This document shows positions 16,559 to 25,101 of a DNA stretch of 64,000 nt, in pieces; position 1 is the stretch's first letter, and the number at the start of each line of letters is the position of its first letter. A program made the translations under genes and the position numbers. The notes below the pieces were generated by a model. That model ran no database searches and had not been told where the DNA came from. It saw only the letters and a list, made by a program, of their open reading frames with translations. The stretch spans positions 1 through 64,000 of the forward strand of contig JAUIIO010000020.1 of assembly GCA_030431715.1 (NCBI GenBank), read 5' to 3'. This DNA is from a bacterium. Its GTDB lineage: Bacteria > Bdellovibrionota_C > UBA2361 > RFPC01.

Positions 16559-19195
16559 GTGATAGATATGTTTCATCCCAGATGTAATGTGAACCTCTTT
16601 AGAACCTTGCGCGTTCAGGTCGCGAAGATGCTTTCTTTTGTCACTGCACTCTTGCTGCCTGTGTGGGGTGTCGCAGATCCTGCACCGGAAGTAGTTACGC
16701 AGATGTTTCGGGAAGGAGGAAAGCCTTCTCTGAGTGGAGATGGCAGGTGGCTTGCCTATGAGTGTAACGGTCGAAAGGCTTTTTGCATTACTGACACTGT
16801 CAGTGGTGTGAGCGAAGTGGCAGTGAGTGTTTCGAATCAGAACCATATCCTTCAGCATATCGACATAAGCCGAGATGGTAATTTTGTAGCATATTGGCTA
16901 AGAGCAGGAACGAACATGGATGAAGAGATCCATGTTTATAACCGACTCACGCAAGAAGACGAAATTGTAAGTGTAAATTCAGAAGGAGAGCCGGGCCAAA
17001 TTCGTGGTGGTCTTGAAGTGGCCTCACTTTATAGCGAGCCACATATTAGTGGGGACGGAAGGTTCGTAGTGTTTAGCTCTCGCGCTCACAACCTTGTGCC
17101 AGAGGATACTAATGATCGGGAAGATGTGTTCGTTAGAGATCGGTTGCAGAACACGACCACTCGAGTAAGCGTAAGCTCTGCAGGGACAGAGGGCGATGAT
17201 AAGAGCTCTGGGTGGGGGAACCCACCATTTATTTCAGACAGCGGGCAGTATGTAGCATTTATCTCATATGCCGAAAATCTTGTGCCAAATGACAGCACAG
17301 ACGACCAGCCTCCTTATGAGTTCGAGAATCTGGACGTGTTTATCTATGATACCGTTAATTCACAGATCTCTAGGATCAGTGAGGAGCATGATAGCCCATT
17401 TGGGGGGAGTGATGATAGCAAGTCGCCGATACTTAGTCCCGACGGAAATGTCGTTGCCTTTAGTACCTTTGCTCATAATCTTTATAGTGGGCCATACGCT
17501 CAAAGTGAAGATCTCATCTTTCGTGAGCGGGAAGGCGGAGCTTTCAAATTAGTAAATAGGCCTGTTTCAGGCGTGCCTCAATATGACGGAACTAAAAAAT
17601 CTGGCGACTATAATTTTGATGGTAGTATTCTTTACTTTCGTTCTCTGCTCTCAAATCTTGTAACAGATGAGGATGATGAATTTTCAATTGATGTATTCGC
17701 TTATCAAAACGGCGAGATTAAGAGGCTAAGGCCAAATATAGCAGGAGCGCCTGGCTCAATAGATTATCCAAGCTCTAACGACACAGGTAGTATCGTTGCT
17801 TTTCAGGCGCGTGTTCAAACTGAGAGTGGAACGGAAACACAAATCGGTATTTTTAATAGAGGTGATGTTACACCACCACGAATTTTTTCTTATGCCATTA
17901 TTCCAGAAGGTCCTATTCCCCAAGGAAGTATTGTCGATATAACAGGCTTTGCCAGTGATATAGGTCGGGGCAACACAGATATTAAATCTGCTGAGTATCG
18001 AATTAACGATGGTGATTGGCAGCCTCTCCCGGCGAAAGATGGGAGCTTTGATGATGAGCACGAAGAGGTTCGTGCCTTTCTGGCGGCAGATGTTCTTGAA
18101 CCTGGGATGTATACTGTCTGTGCGAGAGCTACAGATATGGCTGATAACGTCGGAGTTGAGCAGTGTGAGGAAGTCGAGATAGTTCAATCAACCGGAGAGT
18201 CCACTGATTTTCATGTAGAGTGTACCCATTCGCCGCTATGGCCGCAGCCCGGTGATACGGTTGAAATAATAGCCCGTACTCTAAATTTTGCTGGCACAAC
18301 GAGTGCTGGAATCCCTCCTGCGAATGTTGATCGTTTAGAAGTTTGGTTTGAGAACGTAGAGGCTCCTGAGAGTGTGCGTGAGGCTCAAGGGGTAAGCTAT
18401 CATACGTTTGTTACACCTGTACTTGAGGGAGAAGATTTCTCCTATGGGTGCCGCGCGATTGTACAAGACAAAGCTCTTTTTACGGGATGGAGAACGGTAG
18501 CTGTTGGTACACCTGATGATGGAGCGATACCTGTTATGTACACAGGACCAAGCTCAGATAGGATAGATATTGTCTTTGTGGCTGATGAAGATAGTTATAC
18601 CGATGCGTCCGATCCAAGCTTTTTAGCCGATGTTGAGGATTACATCAAGTTTGGTTTCCTTCGATTTCCTCTTTATAACGAGAATCAGCATCTTGTGAAT
18701 TTCTGGCTGGCCCAAACAACTGGCGCCGCAGATAGGAAAAGCTCAGGTGAAGCTTGTGAGGTTACGAAACCGACAGATTGGGTGCAAAACTACAGTTTCT
18801 CAGACTCAGGAGTGATCGTGCACACTGATAGGTTTAGAGATTGTGCACGTAGCGGTATGGTGACCTCAGAGCCCGGTGATTATGATACCTTTAGACACGA
18901 GCTCGGTCACAGACCTTTTGGGCTGGGAGATGAGTACTGCTGCGATACCAGTTACTATATTTCAACCCCCTTTAGTAATCTCTATGAGACAGAAGAAGAT
19001 TGTGTCGAGGACGCACCTAATCTGGGTAGAACGGGAGAAAGTTGCCGTGAGATGACTTCGTCGAAAAACGATAAGACTGTTTTTGTATCTGATCCTGATA
19101 GCGGTGATCTTATGGTTGATAATCAAGATCCGAACGCAAGTGATGTCAGACGCATTGAGTGGCTTTTTGATAGATGTCTTGAGGGGAAGTGCTGA
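16559..19195 (+). CDS. secreted multidomain M64-type zinc metallopeptidase with beta-propeller-like repeats
   Basis: An 878-residue exported protein. A hydrophobic signal (LSFVTALLLPVWGVA) follows alternative starts at 16559 (GTG), 16568 and 16628 (ATG). Residues about 50-440 hold WD40/TolB-like strands with recurring patterns such as ISGDGRFVVFSSRAHNLVP and LSPDGNVVAFSTFAHNL. Residues about 450-640 look like beta-sandwich (Ig-like) domains. From about 655 (DIVFVADEDSY) the chain resembles peptidase family M64. The active site HELGHRPFGLGDEY starts at residue 780 and has the zinc ligands H780 and H784 with E781, plus D791. The C-terminus has several cysteine residues likely to form disulfides. 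It is coupled to the next gene: its TGA is followed by an ATG two bases later. Confidence 0.78.
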   Translation: MIDMFHPRCNVNLFRTLRVQVAKMLSFVTALLLPVWGVADPAPEVVTQMFREGGKPSLSGDGRWLAYECNGRKAFCITDTVSGVSEVAVSVSNQNHILQHIDISRDGNFVAYWLRAGTNMDEEIHVYNRLTQEDEIVSVNSEGEPGQIRGGLEVASLYSEPHISGDGRFVVFSSRAHNLVPEDTNDREDVFVRDRLQNTTTRVSVSSAGTEGDDKSSGWGNPPFISDSGQYVAFISYAENLVPNDSTDDQPPYEFENLDVFIYDTVNSQISRISEEHDSPFGGSDDSKSPILSPDGNVVAFSTFAHNLYSGPYAQSEDLIFREREGGAFKLVNRPVSGVPQYDGTKKSGDYNFDGSILYFRSLLSNLVTDEDDEFSIDVFAYQNGEIKRLRPNIAGAPGSIDYPSSNDTGSIVAFQARVQTESGTETQIGIFNRGDVTPPRIFSYAIIPEGPIPQGSIVDITGFASDIGRGNTDIKSAEYRINDGDWQPLPAKDGSFDDEHEEVRAFLAADVLEPGMYTVCARATDMADNVGVEQCEEVEIVQSTGESTDFHVECTHSPLWPQPGDTVEIIARTLNFAGTTSAGIPPANVDRLEVWFENVEAPESVREAQGVSYHTFVTPVLEGEDFSYGCRAIVQDKALFTGWRTVAVGTPDDGAIPVMYTGPSSDRIDIVFVADEDSYTDASDPSFLADVEDYIKFGFLRFPLYNENQHLVNFWLAQTTGAADRKSSGEACEVTKPTDWVQNYSFSDSGVIVHTDRFRDCARSGMVTSEPGDYDTFRHELGHRPFGLGDEYCCDTSYYISTPFSNLYETEEDCVEDAPNLGRTGESCREMTSSKNDKTVFVSDPDSGDLMVDNQDPNASDVRRIEWLFDRCLEGKC

Positions 19196-19196
19196 T

Positions 19197-20174
19197 ATGA
19201 AGAATATTCTCTCCTTTCTTTGTAGCCTTCTTTTTTTGCCCGTTGTCCTTCAGGCTCAACTTGCAGAGGATCCTGCTACACTCCCCATCCCAGATTTTAG
19301 GCATGAGCAGTATGAGCGAGCGATCGCGCTTGTTGTGTCGGTTGAGGCTGGAGAAGATGGTGCTCCTGCGATTGTCACAGTTCTTGATACTGTTATTACA
19401 AGCCGCCGCTCAGGATTAACGATAGCAAATCCTCCCCTCATCTCACTCTCGCTCTATGATGCGGAAGGAAACATGTTAAGCCAACATCAAGATTGGAATC
19501 CTCTTATTGAGAGAGATCTTGATGAGGATGGCACAGAGACGCAAAGCTATGTATCTCAGTCGACAGGTACGTTCTTCTTGCCACTCACGAGAGAGCTAGC
19601 CAAGGTAGGTATACGAGACCTCGAGGCCGAGGTGCTTTTAAAAGAGGTGGATGTGAAAGCCATTGTCGATGACTATTGTGAGTCAAATAGCGAACTTGTT
19701 GCATGTGGTGGTGTGGGGCCTCAACCATCATCATCTCCTTCAGCCTCTCCCACACCTGCAATATCTCCAACACCGACTCCTACTGTAACGCCTGAACCTT
19801 CAGTTGCTCCCTCATTAACTCCTTCTTCGACACCTGATCTTGAATGTGATGAGAGTGTGACGGTAGTAGAGAAGCTTGTTGTCAAGCTTAAGAAGCAGTT
19901 GCGGCGCATTCGTTATGGGCGTGTTTCGCGTAAGGTACGGAAACGTTTTGTCCGGAGCCTTAAGAAGTTTCAAGTGGCATCGAAGACAGAAGCGGTGCAA
20001 GTTGTGGTGGCTAATGAATTTAGCGTTGATGCCTCGAAATTACTCAAGCGTACCCTTCGTATCGCTAGCCGAAAGAGTAAGACTGCTCGTCGTTATAAGA
20101 AATTAAAGAAAAAAGCTCAGAGGCAGTTAGTTGACTTTTCGCAGACGGTGATCGAGAAGTGCCGAGGTGTCTAG
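19197..20174 (+). CDS. exported protein with Ser/Thr/Pro linker and basic C-terminal domain
   Basis: 325 residues starting at ATG 19197, one base after the upstream stop and preceded by a GAGGGGAAG ribosome site. The signal peptide is MKNILSFLCSLLFLPVVLQA. The N-terminal domain (20-165) is beta-rich. A linker near 175-215 is a run of Pro, Ser and Thr (SPTPTPTVTP). The C-terminal 110 residues are helical and very basic (KLKKQLRRIRYGRVSRKVRK). The coupling to the M64-type peptidase suggests that the two work together, for example as a surface-binding partner or substrate, but this is inference. No family is recognised. Its end overlaps the convergent transporter gene by 4 bases. Confidence 0.65.
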   Translation: MKNILSFLCSLLFLPVVLQAQLAEDPATLPIPDFRHEQYERAIALVVSVEAGEDGAPAIVTVLDTVITSRRSGLTIANPPLISLSLYDAEGNMLSQHQDWNPLIERDLDEDGTETQSYVSQSTGTFFLPLTRELAKVGIRDLEAEVLLKEVDVKAIVDDYCESNSELVACGGVGPQPSSSPSASPTPAISPTPTPTVTPEPSVAPSLTPSSTPDLECDESVTVVEKLVVKLKKQLRRIRYGRVSRKVRKRFVRSLKKFQVASKTEAVQVVVANEFSVDASKLLKRTLRIASRKSKTARRYKKLKKKAQRQLVDFSQTVIEKCRGV

Positions 20175-21424
20175 TCACTAGGGCGTTTTCTTGTGTGTGT
20201 GAGAGCAAAGACTCCAATAATAAGAAAAGAGCTTAGTGGGATAGCGAAAGACATGTTGATACTAAAGGTGTCAGAAACGAGTCCTTGAACAGCAGTTAAG
20301 ACAGCACCGCCGAGGATAGCCATTACAAGTCCTGAAGCAGCAATTTTTGTATCCTCTCCTGTATCCCTCAGTGCAATACTGTAAATAGTTGGAAACATCA
20401 AAGACATGCAGCCAGAAGTCAGGACGAGCGCGTATACACCGTAAATATCACTTCTAGACATGACGAGTCCTGTGCAGAGAGCTGCTAGAAGCGAAAGAAA
20501 TGTTAAGAGCTTCTCGGCAGAAATAAAGGTCATTAACCCGGTGCATAAAAAGCGAGAGAGCGAAAACAGCACAAGAGAATAAAAATAATAATCTGAAGCT
20601 TGTGCTTCCCCAATATCTAAAGCTTGCATCACGTAGCGTATCGTAAAGGACCAGATACCTATCTGCGCTCCAACGTAGAAGAATTGCGTGATGACACCAG
20701 CGGTCCACTGCCTCTGCTTTAGGAGTCGCTTGAGTGTTTGGGAGAGCTTAAATGTTTCTTCGCTGGCTGCCTTCGCATAGGGAAAGGAGTTAAAGAAAAT
20801 CACTACCCAGAGCGCGATGCTAATTGCGGCAATGATTCCGTAAGCCAAGGCCACAGAGTGGAGTTCTTGAGTTTGTATCTGGAGGAGTTCTGTACTTGAA
20901 AGTGTGTTACGGGCTGCGGCATCTGCGCTATGCAGGTTAGAAAGGATAACGTACTTCCCAAGGAGTATGCCGGTTAGAGAGCCTAGCGGGTTAAAGGCTT
21001 GAGCGAGGTTGAGTCTTCGTGTGGCTGTTTCAGCTGGTCCCATATGGAGGATGTAGGGGTTAGCAGCTGTTTCAAGAATTGAACAGCCCCCAGCAAGTAC
21101 GTAGAAAGCTACCAGAAAGTGCCAGTAGACCATGGTGGTGCTCGCCGGATAACAAAGCGCTGCCCCGAGGGCGTAGAGTCCCAGACCGAGCAATATGCCA
21201 GCCTTGTAGGAGAATCTTTGCATAAAAAGGGCTGCTGGAAAGGCTAGGCAGAAATACGCACCATAAAAAGCGATCTGAATCCACGATGTTTGAAAGTCAG
21301 ACATGCTCATGACCTTTTTAAAGGTTGCCAGCAGGATGTCTGTCATGTTGTTCGCGACTCCCCAGAGTGCAAACAGGGTTGTAACTATAATGAAAGGGAG
21401 TCGGTAATCCCGATAGGTGAGCAT
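20171..21424 (-). CDS. MFS transporter, FucP (L-fucose:H+ symporter) family
   Basis: 417 residues with about 12 hydrophobic helices. The N-terminal FALWGVANNMTDILLATFKK matches the FucP subfamily, in which family members have FxxWGxxxxLND followed by a helix-2 motif. ILETAANPYI and NLAQAFNPLGS in helices 4-5 are also FucP-type. Family members import L-fucose, glucose/galactose or N-acetylglucosamine with protons, and the sugar here is unknown because no catabolic genes are adjacent. It is transcribed away from the ilv leader, with 75 bases between its start and the ilv promoter candidate. Confidence 0.85.
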   Translation of the reverse strand: MLTYRDYRLPFIIVTTLFALWGVANNMTDILLATFKKVMSMSDFQTSWIQIAFYGAYFCLAFPAALFMQRFSYKAGILLGLGLYALGAALCYPASTTMVYWHFLVAFYVLAGGCSILETAANPYILHMGPAETATRRLNLAQAFNPLGSLTGILLGKYVILSNLHSADAAARNTLSSTELLQIQTQELHSVALAYGIIAAISIALWVVIFFNSFPYAKAASEETFKLSQTLKRLLKQRQWTAGVITQFFYVGAQIGIWSFTIRYVMQALDIGEAQASDYYFYSLVLFSLSRFLCTGLMTFISAEKLLTFLSLLAALCTGLVMSRSDIYGVYALVLTSGCMSLMFPTIYSIALRDTGEDTKIAASGLVMAILGGAVLTAVQGLVSDTFSINMSFAIPLSSFLIIGVFALTHTRKRPSD

Positions 21425-21499
21425 AGAGCATTATTGCAGGTGCTCGCCCAGAATGGTCAAGCGTTAGGTGCTTTAACACACTTAAATGTTACTCGGCTG

Positions 21500-21528
21500 T
21501 TGACAAGCCGGGGTTTCCTGCTACTTTA
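21500..21528 (+). promoter_or_regulatory. candidate promoter of the ilv operon
   Basis: A perfect TTGACA -35 hexamer at 21500-21505 is followed after 16-17 bases by TACTTT/ACTTTA (21522-21528), a weak -10. The predicted start of transcription would fall near 21535, at the leader-peptide ATG. Confidence 0.5.
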
Positions 21529-21534
21529 GATGCT

Positions 21535-21609
21535 ATGCAAAAAATTCACGCTATTCTACTACTTGTCGTTGTGATTCTAGTGGGACCCCCTGACGGAGGC
21601 GCGTGCTGA
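21535..21609 (+). CDS. ilv operon leader peptide
   Basis: A 24-codon reading frame, too short for routine gene calling. It begins MQKIHA, then ten consecutive Ile, Leu or Val codons (ILLLVVVILV, 21553-21582), then GPPDGGAC and TGA. This is the layout of enterobacterial ilv leader peptides, which also place a VVVIII-type block before PP and a short Gly/Ala tail. Shortage of charged branched-chain tRNAs would stall the ribosome within the block. No Shine-Dalgarno precedes the ATG. Confidence 0.8.
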   Translation: MQKIHAILLLVVVILVGPPDGGAC

Positions 21610-21664
21610 TTTCTATCTGAAATCTGATTTAAAAAGCCCGCGCCGAAAGGTAGCGGGTTTTTTT
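21598..21664 (+). terminator. transcription attenuator of the ilv operon
   Basis: The terminator stem is gcccgcgcc (21636-21644), a GAAA loop, and ggtagcgggt (21649-21658), followed by a run of seven T from 21658. The competing antiterminator is GGCGCG at 21598-21603, inside the leader-peptide tail, which is exactly complementary to CGCGCC at 21639-21644 in the left terminator arm. A small hairpin, gatttc/gaaatc (21608-21624), lies between. A ribosome that reaches the TGA at 21607 would cover 21598-21603 and allow termination. A ribosome stalled at the Ile/Leu/Val codons leaves it free to pair. Confidence 0.8.
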
Positions 21665-21708
21665 GTTTGTGGGCGCGAAAATGCGCCTAAGCAAGGAGAG
21701 AGAAGAAA

Positions 21709-23433
21709 ATGACTGATGCAAATACTTCAGCTGAGATTCGTAGCGAAGAGATCTCGGGGGCCGATGCCCTGATGCAGGCTCTTATCGCCGAAGGCGTTGA
21801 TACGATATTTGGATACCCGGGTGGCGCTATTATGCCGGTGTATGATGCTCTTGTTGGAGTTGAAGATAGGGTCAACCATATCCTTGTGCGCCATGAGCAG
21901 GGAGCGTCCCACGCTGCGGAAGGGTATGCACGGATGCAAGGGAAGCCTGGGGTGTGCTTTGCTACGTCAGGTCCTGGTGCTACCAATCTTGTTACGGGTA
22001 TTGCGGATGCCATGCTCGATTCTATACCGATGGTCTGTATTACCGGGCAGGTTTTTAGCCCTCTTCTTGGCACCGATGCCTTTCAGGAGACAGATGTTAT
22101 AGGTGTCACGATTCCCATTACAAAGTGGAACTATCAGGTAACACGCGCGGAAGAGATTCCTGAAATTATCGCCAAAGCGTTTTATATAGCAAAGAGTGGT
22201 CGTCCCGGGCCGGTGCTTGTAGATATCACAAAGGATGCTCAGGTTAATAAAATTCCTGTACCTGAATACAAGCCGTATGAACCGACTTACGATCTTCACG
22301 TAACTCGTTACAAGGACTTAAGCGGTGTTGAGAAAGCGGCAGAGCTTATTAATAACGCCAAACGTCCTTTTCTTTTTGTAGGACACGGAATTCGTCTTGC
22401 AAAAGCTGAGAAGGAGATTCTTGAATTTGTTGAAAAATCGGGTATTCCTGTGGCTTCAACACTACACGGACTTTCAACTATTCCTACCGCTCATGACCTT
22501 TACGTTGGAATGTTAGGAATGCACGGTAACTATGCACCTAACATTCTTACCAATGAAGCTGACGTAATTATTGCTATCGGAATGCGCTTTGATGACCGTG
22601 TGACAGGGCGTGTTGATAAGTATGCTCCGAACGCAAAAATTGTACACGTTGAAGTAGATCCTGCAGAGATTCATAAGGTGAAGAGAGCTGAGGTTGCCCT
22701 CATTGCTGATGCTAAGGAAGCTCTCACTGAACTTCTTCCACACATTAAAGAGCGTTCGCATGATGAATGGCTCGCACATTTTCATGAGAAACGGCAAATG
22801 GAGATCGATCAGGTTATCCACCGCGATACCCGTCCTGAAAAGGATGGTATCCTTATGAGTGAAGCGATCTATCAGCTTTCTGAGGTGACCGCTGGTGAAG
22901 CTGTCGTTGTGGCAGATGTGGGGCAACACCAAATGATGGCTGCGAGATACTATGAATTTAGCCGTCCAAATAGTTTCCTTACTTCTGGAGGGTTAGGCAC
23001 GATGGGATACGCTTTGCCTGCTGGCATTGGCGCTAAATTTGGCGCACCAGATAGAGAGGTTATCGTTGTCTGCGGAGACGGCGGCTTTCAGATGACGTTC
23101 CAAGAGCTTGGTACTATCATGCAAGAGAATCTCAAGGTGAAGACGATTGTTTTAAACAATAGCTTTCTCGGGATGGTGCGTCAGTGGCAGCAACTCTTCT
23201 TTGATAAGCGCTATTCCGGGGTGAATATGCAGAATCCTGACTTTGTTGCCATCTGTGAAGGCTTCGGAATAAAGTCAAAGCGAGTTTCTTGTCGCACCGA
23301 GCTTAGAGCTGCTCTTGAGGAAATGCATGCCTTTGACGGAGCGTATTTTCTTGAAGTTGTAGTTGAGAAAGAAACAAATGTATTCCCTATGATTCCAGCT
23401 GGGGCTGCTGTAAATGAAGTGAGGTTGTCGTAG
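21709..23433 (+). CDS. ilvB: acetolactate synthase large subunit
   Basis: ThDP-dependent enzyme joining two pyruvates, or pyruvate and 2-oxobutyrate, for valine/leucine and isoleucine synthesis. At 574 residues it has the normal length. The N-terminal FGYPGGAIMPVYDAL and RHEQGASHAAEGYAR contain the ThDP-activating glutamate (E63). The FAD-domain region is in the middle. The C-terminal VVCGDGGFQMTFQEL and LNNSFLGMVRQWQ form the ThDP/magnesium site. AAGGAGAG lies before the ATG. It is the first structural gene behind the attenuator, and ilvN follows by 1 base. Confidence 0.97.
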   Translation: MTDANTSAEIRSEEISGADALMQALIAEGVDTIFGYPGGAIMPVYDALVGVEDRVNHILVRHEQGASHAAEGYARMQGKPGVCFATSGPGATNLVTGIADAMLDSIPMVCITGQVFSPLLGTDAFQETDVIGVTIPITKWNYQVTRAEEIPEIIAKAFYIAKSGRPGPVLVDITKDAQVNKIPVPEYKPYEPTYDLHVTRYKDLSGVEKAAELINNAKRPFLFVGHGIRLAKAEKEILEFVEKSGIPVASTLHGLSTIPTAHDLYVGMLGMHGNYAPNILTNEADVIIAIGMRFDDRVTGRVDKYAPNAKIVHVEVDPAEIHKVKRAEVALIADAKEALTELLPHIKERSHDEWLAHFHEKRQMEIDQVIHRDTRPEKDGILMSEAIYQLSEVTAGEAVVVADVGQHQMMAARYYEFSRPNSFLTSGGLGTMGYALPAGIGAKFGAPDREVIVVCGDGGFQMTFQELGTIMQENLKVKTIVLNNSFLGMVRQWQQLFFDKRYSGVNMQNPDFVAICEGFGIKSKRVSCRTELRAALEEMHAFDGAYFLEVVVEKETNVFPMIPAGAAVNEVRLS

Positions 23434-23434
23434 G

Positions 23435-24007
23435 ATGGAGGCGGAGAAGATAATGTCAGTTCAAAGATTTACCATTACAGTTTTTAGTGAAAACATTCCG
23501 GGCCTTCTACAACGGGTAACGGCGATTTTTACTCGTAGAAAAATTAACATTGAAAGTCTTACGGTCTCTGAGACTGAGCTTCACGACATCTCTCGCTATA
23601 CCATTGTGGTATTTACCGATGATGAGATGGGAAGAAAGCTTGTTGATCAAATACGTCGCATTATCGAAGTTCGCGAGGCGTATGGAAATCGTGATGATGC
23701 GCTTCTGGCTCGAGAGATCGCTATTTTACGCGTGGCCTTTGATGAAGATGCAACGGCTAATGAAGTGCGAGAATTGGCGCAAAAGCAGGGGGCTCGTATT
23801 GCTCATATTAGTGACGATTCAATGCTCCTTGAGGTTATAGGCTACGAAGGAGACATTGATAAGATGCTTCAGTCTCTTAAAGCCTACAATATTACCGAGT
23901 TTATACGTTCAGGCCGCGTTGCTGTTACGCTTGACGGAAAGGAGTCTGAGCGAAAGAAAGTGCGAAAACTTGAGAGAAGTAGAAGCGCGTTTGTAAAACA
24001 AATATAA
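23435..24007 (+). CDS. ilvN: acetolactate synthase small (regulatory) subunit
   Basis: 190 residues. The N-terminal ACT domain (FTITVFSENIPGLLQRVTAI, then RRKINIESLTVSETE) is the valine-binding regulatory module of this enzyme. The C-terminal domain (REIAILRVAFDEDATANEV, then LEVIGYEGDIDKML) is the IlvN C-terminal type. A highly basic tail (SERKKVRKLERSRS) ends the protein. ATGs at 23435 and 23453 are both possible, and the second gives the more usual N-terminus. It is tightly coupled to ilvB. Confidence 0.95.
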   Translation: MEAEKIMSVQRFTITVFSENIPGLLQRVTAIFTRRKINIESLTVSETELHDISRYTIVVFTDDEMGRKLVDQIRRIIEVREAYGNRDDALLAREIAILRVAFDEDATANEVRELAQKQGARIAHISDDSMLLEVIGYEGDIDKMLQSLKAYNITEFIRSGRVAVTLDGKESERKKVRKLERSRSAFVKQI

Positions 24008-24038
24008 CTTTATTAACTAAACAAGTGGAGAAACTACT

Positions 24039-25076
24039 ATGTCTACCATGAACTTTGGCGGTGTTGATGAAACCGTTGTTACACGTGAGGAATTTCCTCT
24101 AAGCAAAGCAAAAGAGATTCTTGAAGGAGTTACTATCGCGGTACTCGGTTACGGCGTACAGGGCCCTGCTCAGGCGATGAACCTCAGAGATAATGGCTTT
24201 AATGTTATTGTGGGTCAGAGAAAAGGTTCTGGTTCATGGGAGAGAGCTGTCGCTGATGGTTGGGAAGAGGGCAAAACCTTATTTCCACTCGAAGAAGCGG
24301 CGGAAAAAGGCGAGATCATTCTTTACCTTCTCTCTGATGCCGGCCAAATGCATGCTTGGGATAGCGTTAAACCATATTTAACGAAAGATAAGTGTCTCTG
24401 TTTCTCTCACGGATTCGGAGTTGCGTACCGCGAAAAAACAAAAATCGTTCCACCAACTGATATCGATGTCGTCCTCGTAGCGCCAAAAGGATCTGGTAAA
24501 AGCGTTCGTAGGCTCTTTGAGCAAGGAAAAGGGATTAACTCAAGCTACGCCATCTACCAAGATGCTACTGGGAAAGCGGAAGAACGTGTTCTAGCGCTAG
24601 GAATTGGTATTGGATCTGGTTACCTCTTTGAGACAACTTTTGATAATGAGGTTACAAGCGATCTCTACGGTGAACGTGGAATCCTTATGGGAGCTCTTGC
24701 TGGTGCGATTGAGGCTCAGTATCAAGTTCTTAGAAATAATGGGCATACCCCAAGTGAAGCCTTTAATGAAACCGTTGAGGAGCTTACTCAGAGTCTTGTT
24801 CCACTTGTCGGAGAGAACGGTATGGACTGGATGTATGCGAATTGTTCAACAACTGCTCAGCGTGGAGCTCTTGATTGGAAAGGTCGGTTTCGCGAAGCAC
24901 TCCTTCCGGTTTATAAAGACCTGTACGCATCTGTTAAAGAAGGCAAAGAGGCTGAGATTGTAATCGAGCGTAACAGTCAGGATGATTACCGTGAGAAGCT
25001 TCAGGCTGAGCTCGATGAGATTAAGAACTCAGAGCTGTGGCAGGCTGGTTCACAGGTACGTAAGTTAAGACCGTAA
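24039..25076 (+). CDS. ilvC: ketol-acid reductoisomerase, Bacteroidetes/fungal type
   Basis: NADPH-dependent isomeroreductase, third step of branched-chain amino acid synthesis. 345 residues with a Rossmann loop GYGVQGPAQAMNLRDNG at 37-53 and the cofactor loop GQRKGSGSW. The wording of several regions (MNFGGVDETVVTREEFPLS, LVAPKGSGKSVRRLF, SSYAIYQDATGKA, FNETVEELTQSL, MYANCSTTAQRGALDW) resembles my memory of Bacteroides IlvC and yeast Ilv5 more than the common short class I enzyme (GYGSQGHAQA). The ribosome site GTGGAGAAA precedes the ATG, and thrC follows after 25 bases. Confidence 0.95.
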   Translation: MSTMNFGGVDETVVTREEFPLSKAKEILEGVTIAVLGYGVQGPAQAMNLRDNGFNVIVGQRKGSGSWERAVADGWEEGKTLFPLEEAAEKGEIILYLLSDAGQMHAWDSVKPYLTKDKCLCFSHGFGVAYREKTKIVPPTDIDVVLVAPKGSGKSVRRLFEQGKGINSSYAIYQDATGKAEERVLALGIGIGSGYLFETTFDNEVTSDLYGERGILMGALAGAIEAQYQVLRNNGHTPSEAFNETVEELTQSLVPLVGENGMDWMYANCSTTAQRGALDWKGRFREALLPVYKDLYASVKEGKEAEIVIERNSQDDYREKLQAELDEIKNSELWQAGSQVRKLRP

Positions 25077-25101
25077 CGTGGTCGTGTGAGCGCAGGAAGG
25101 C

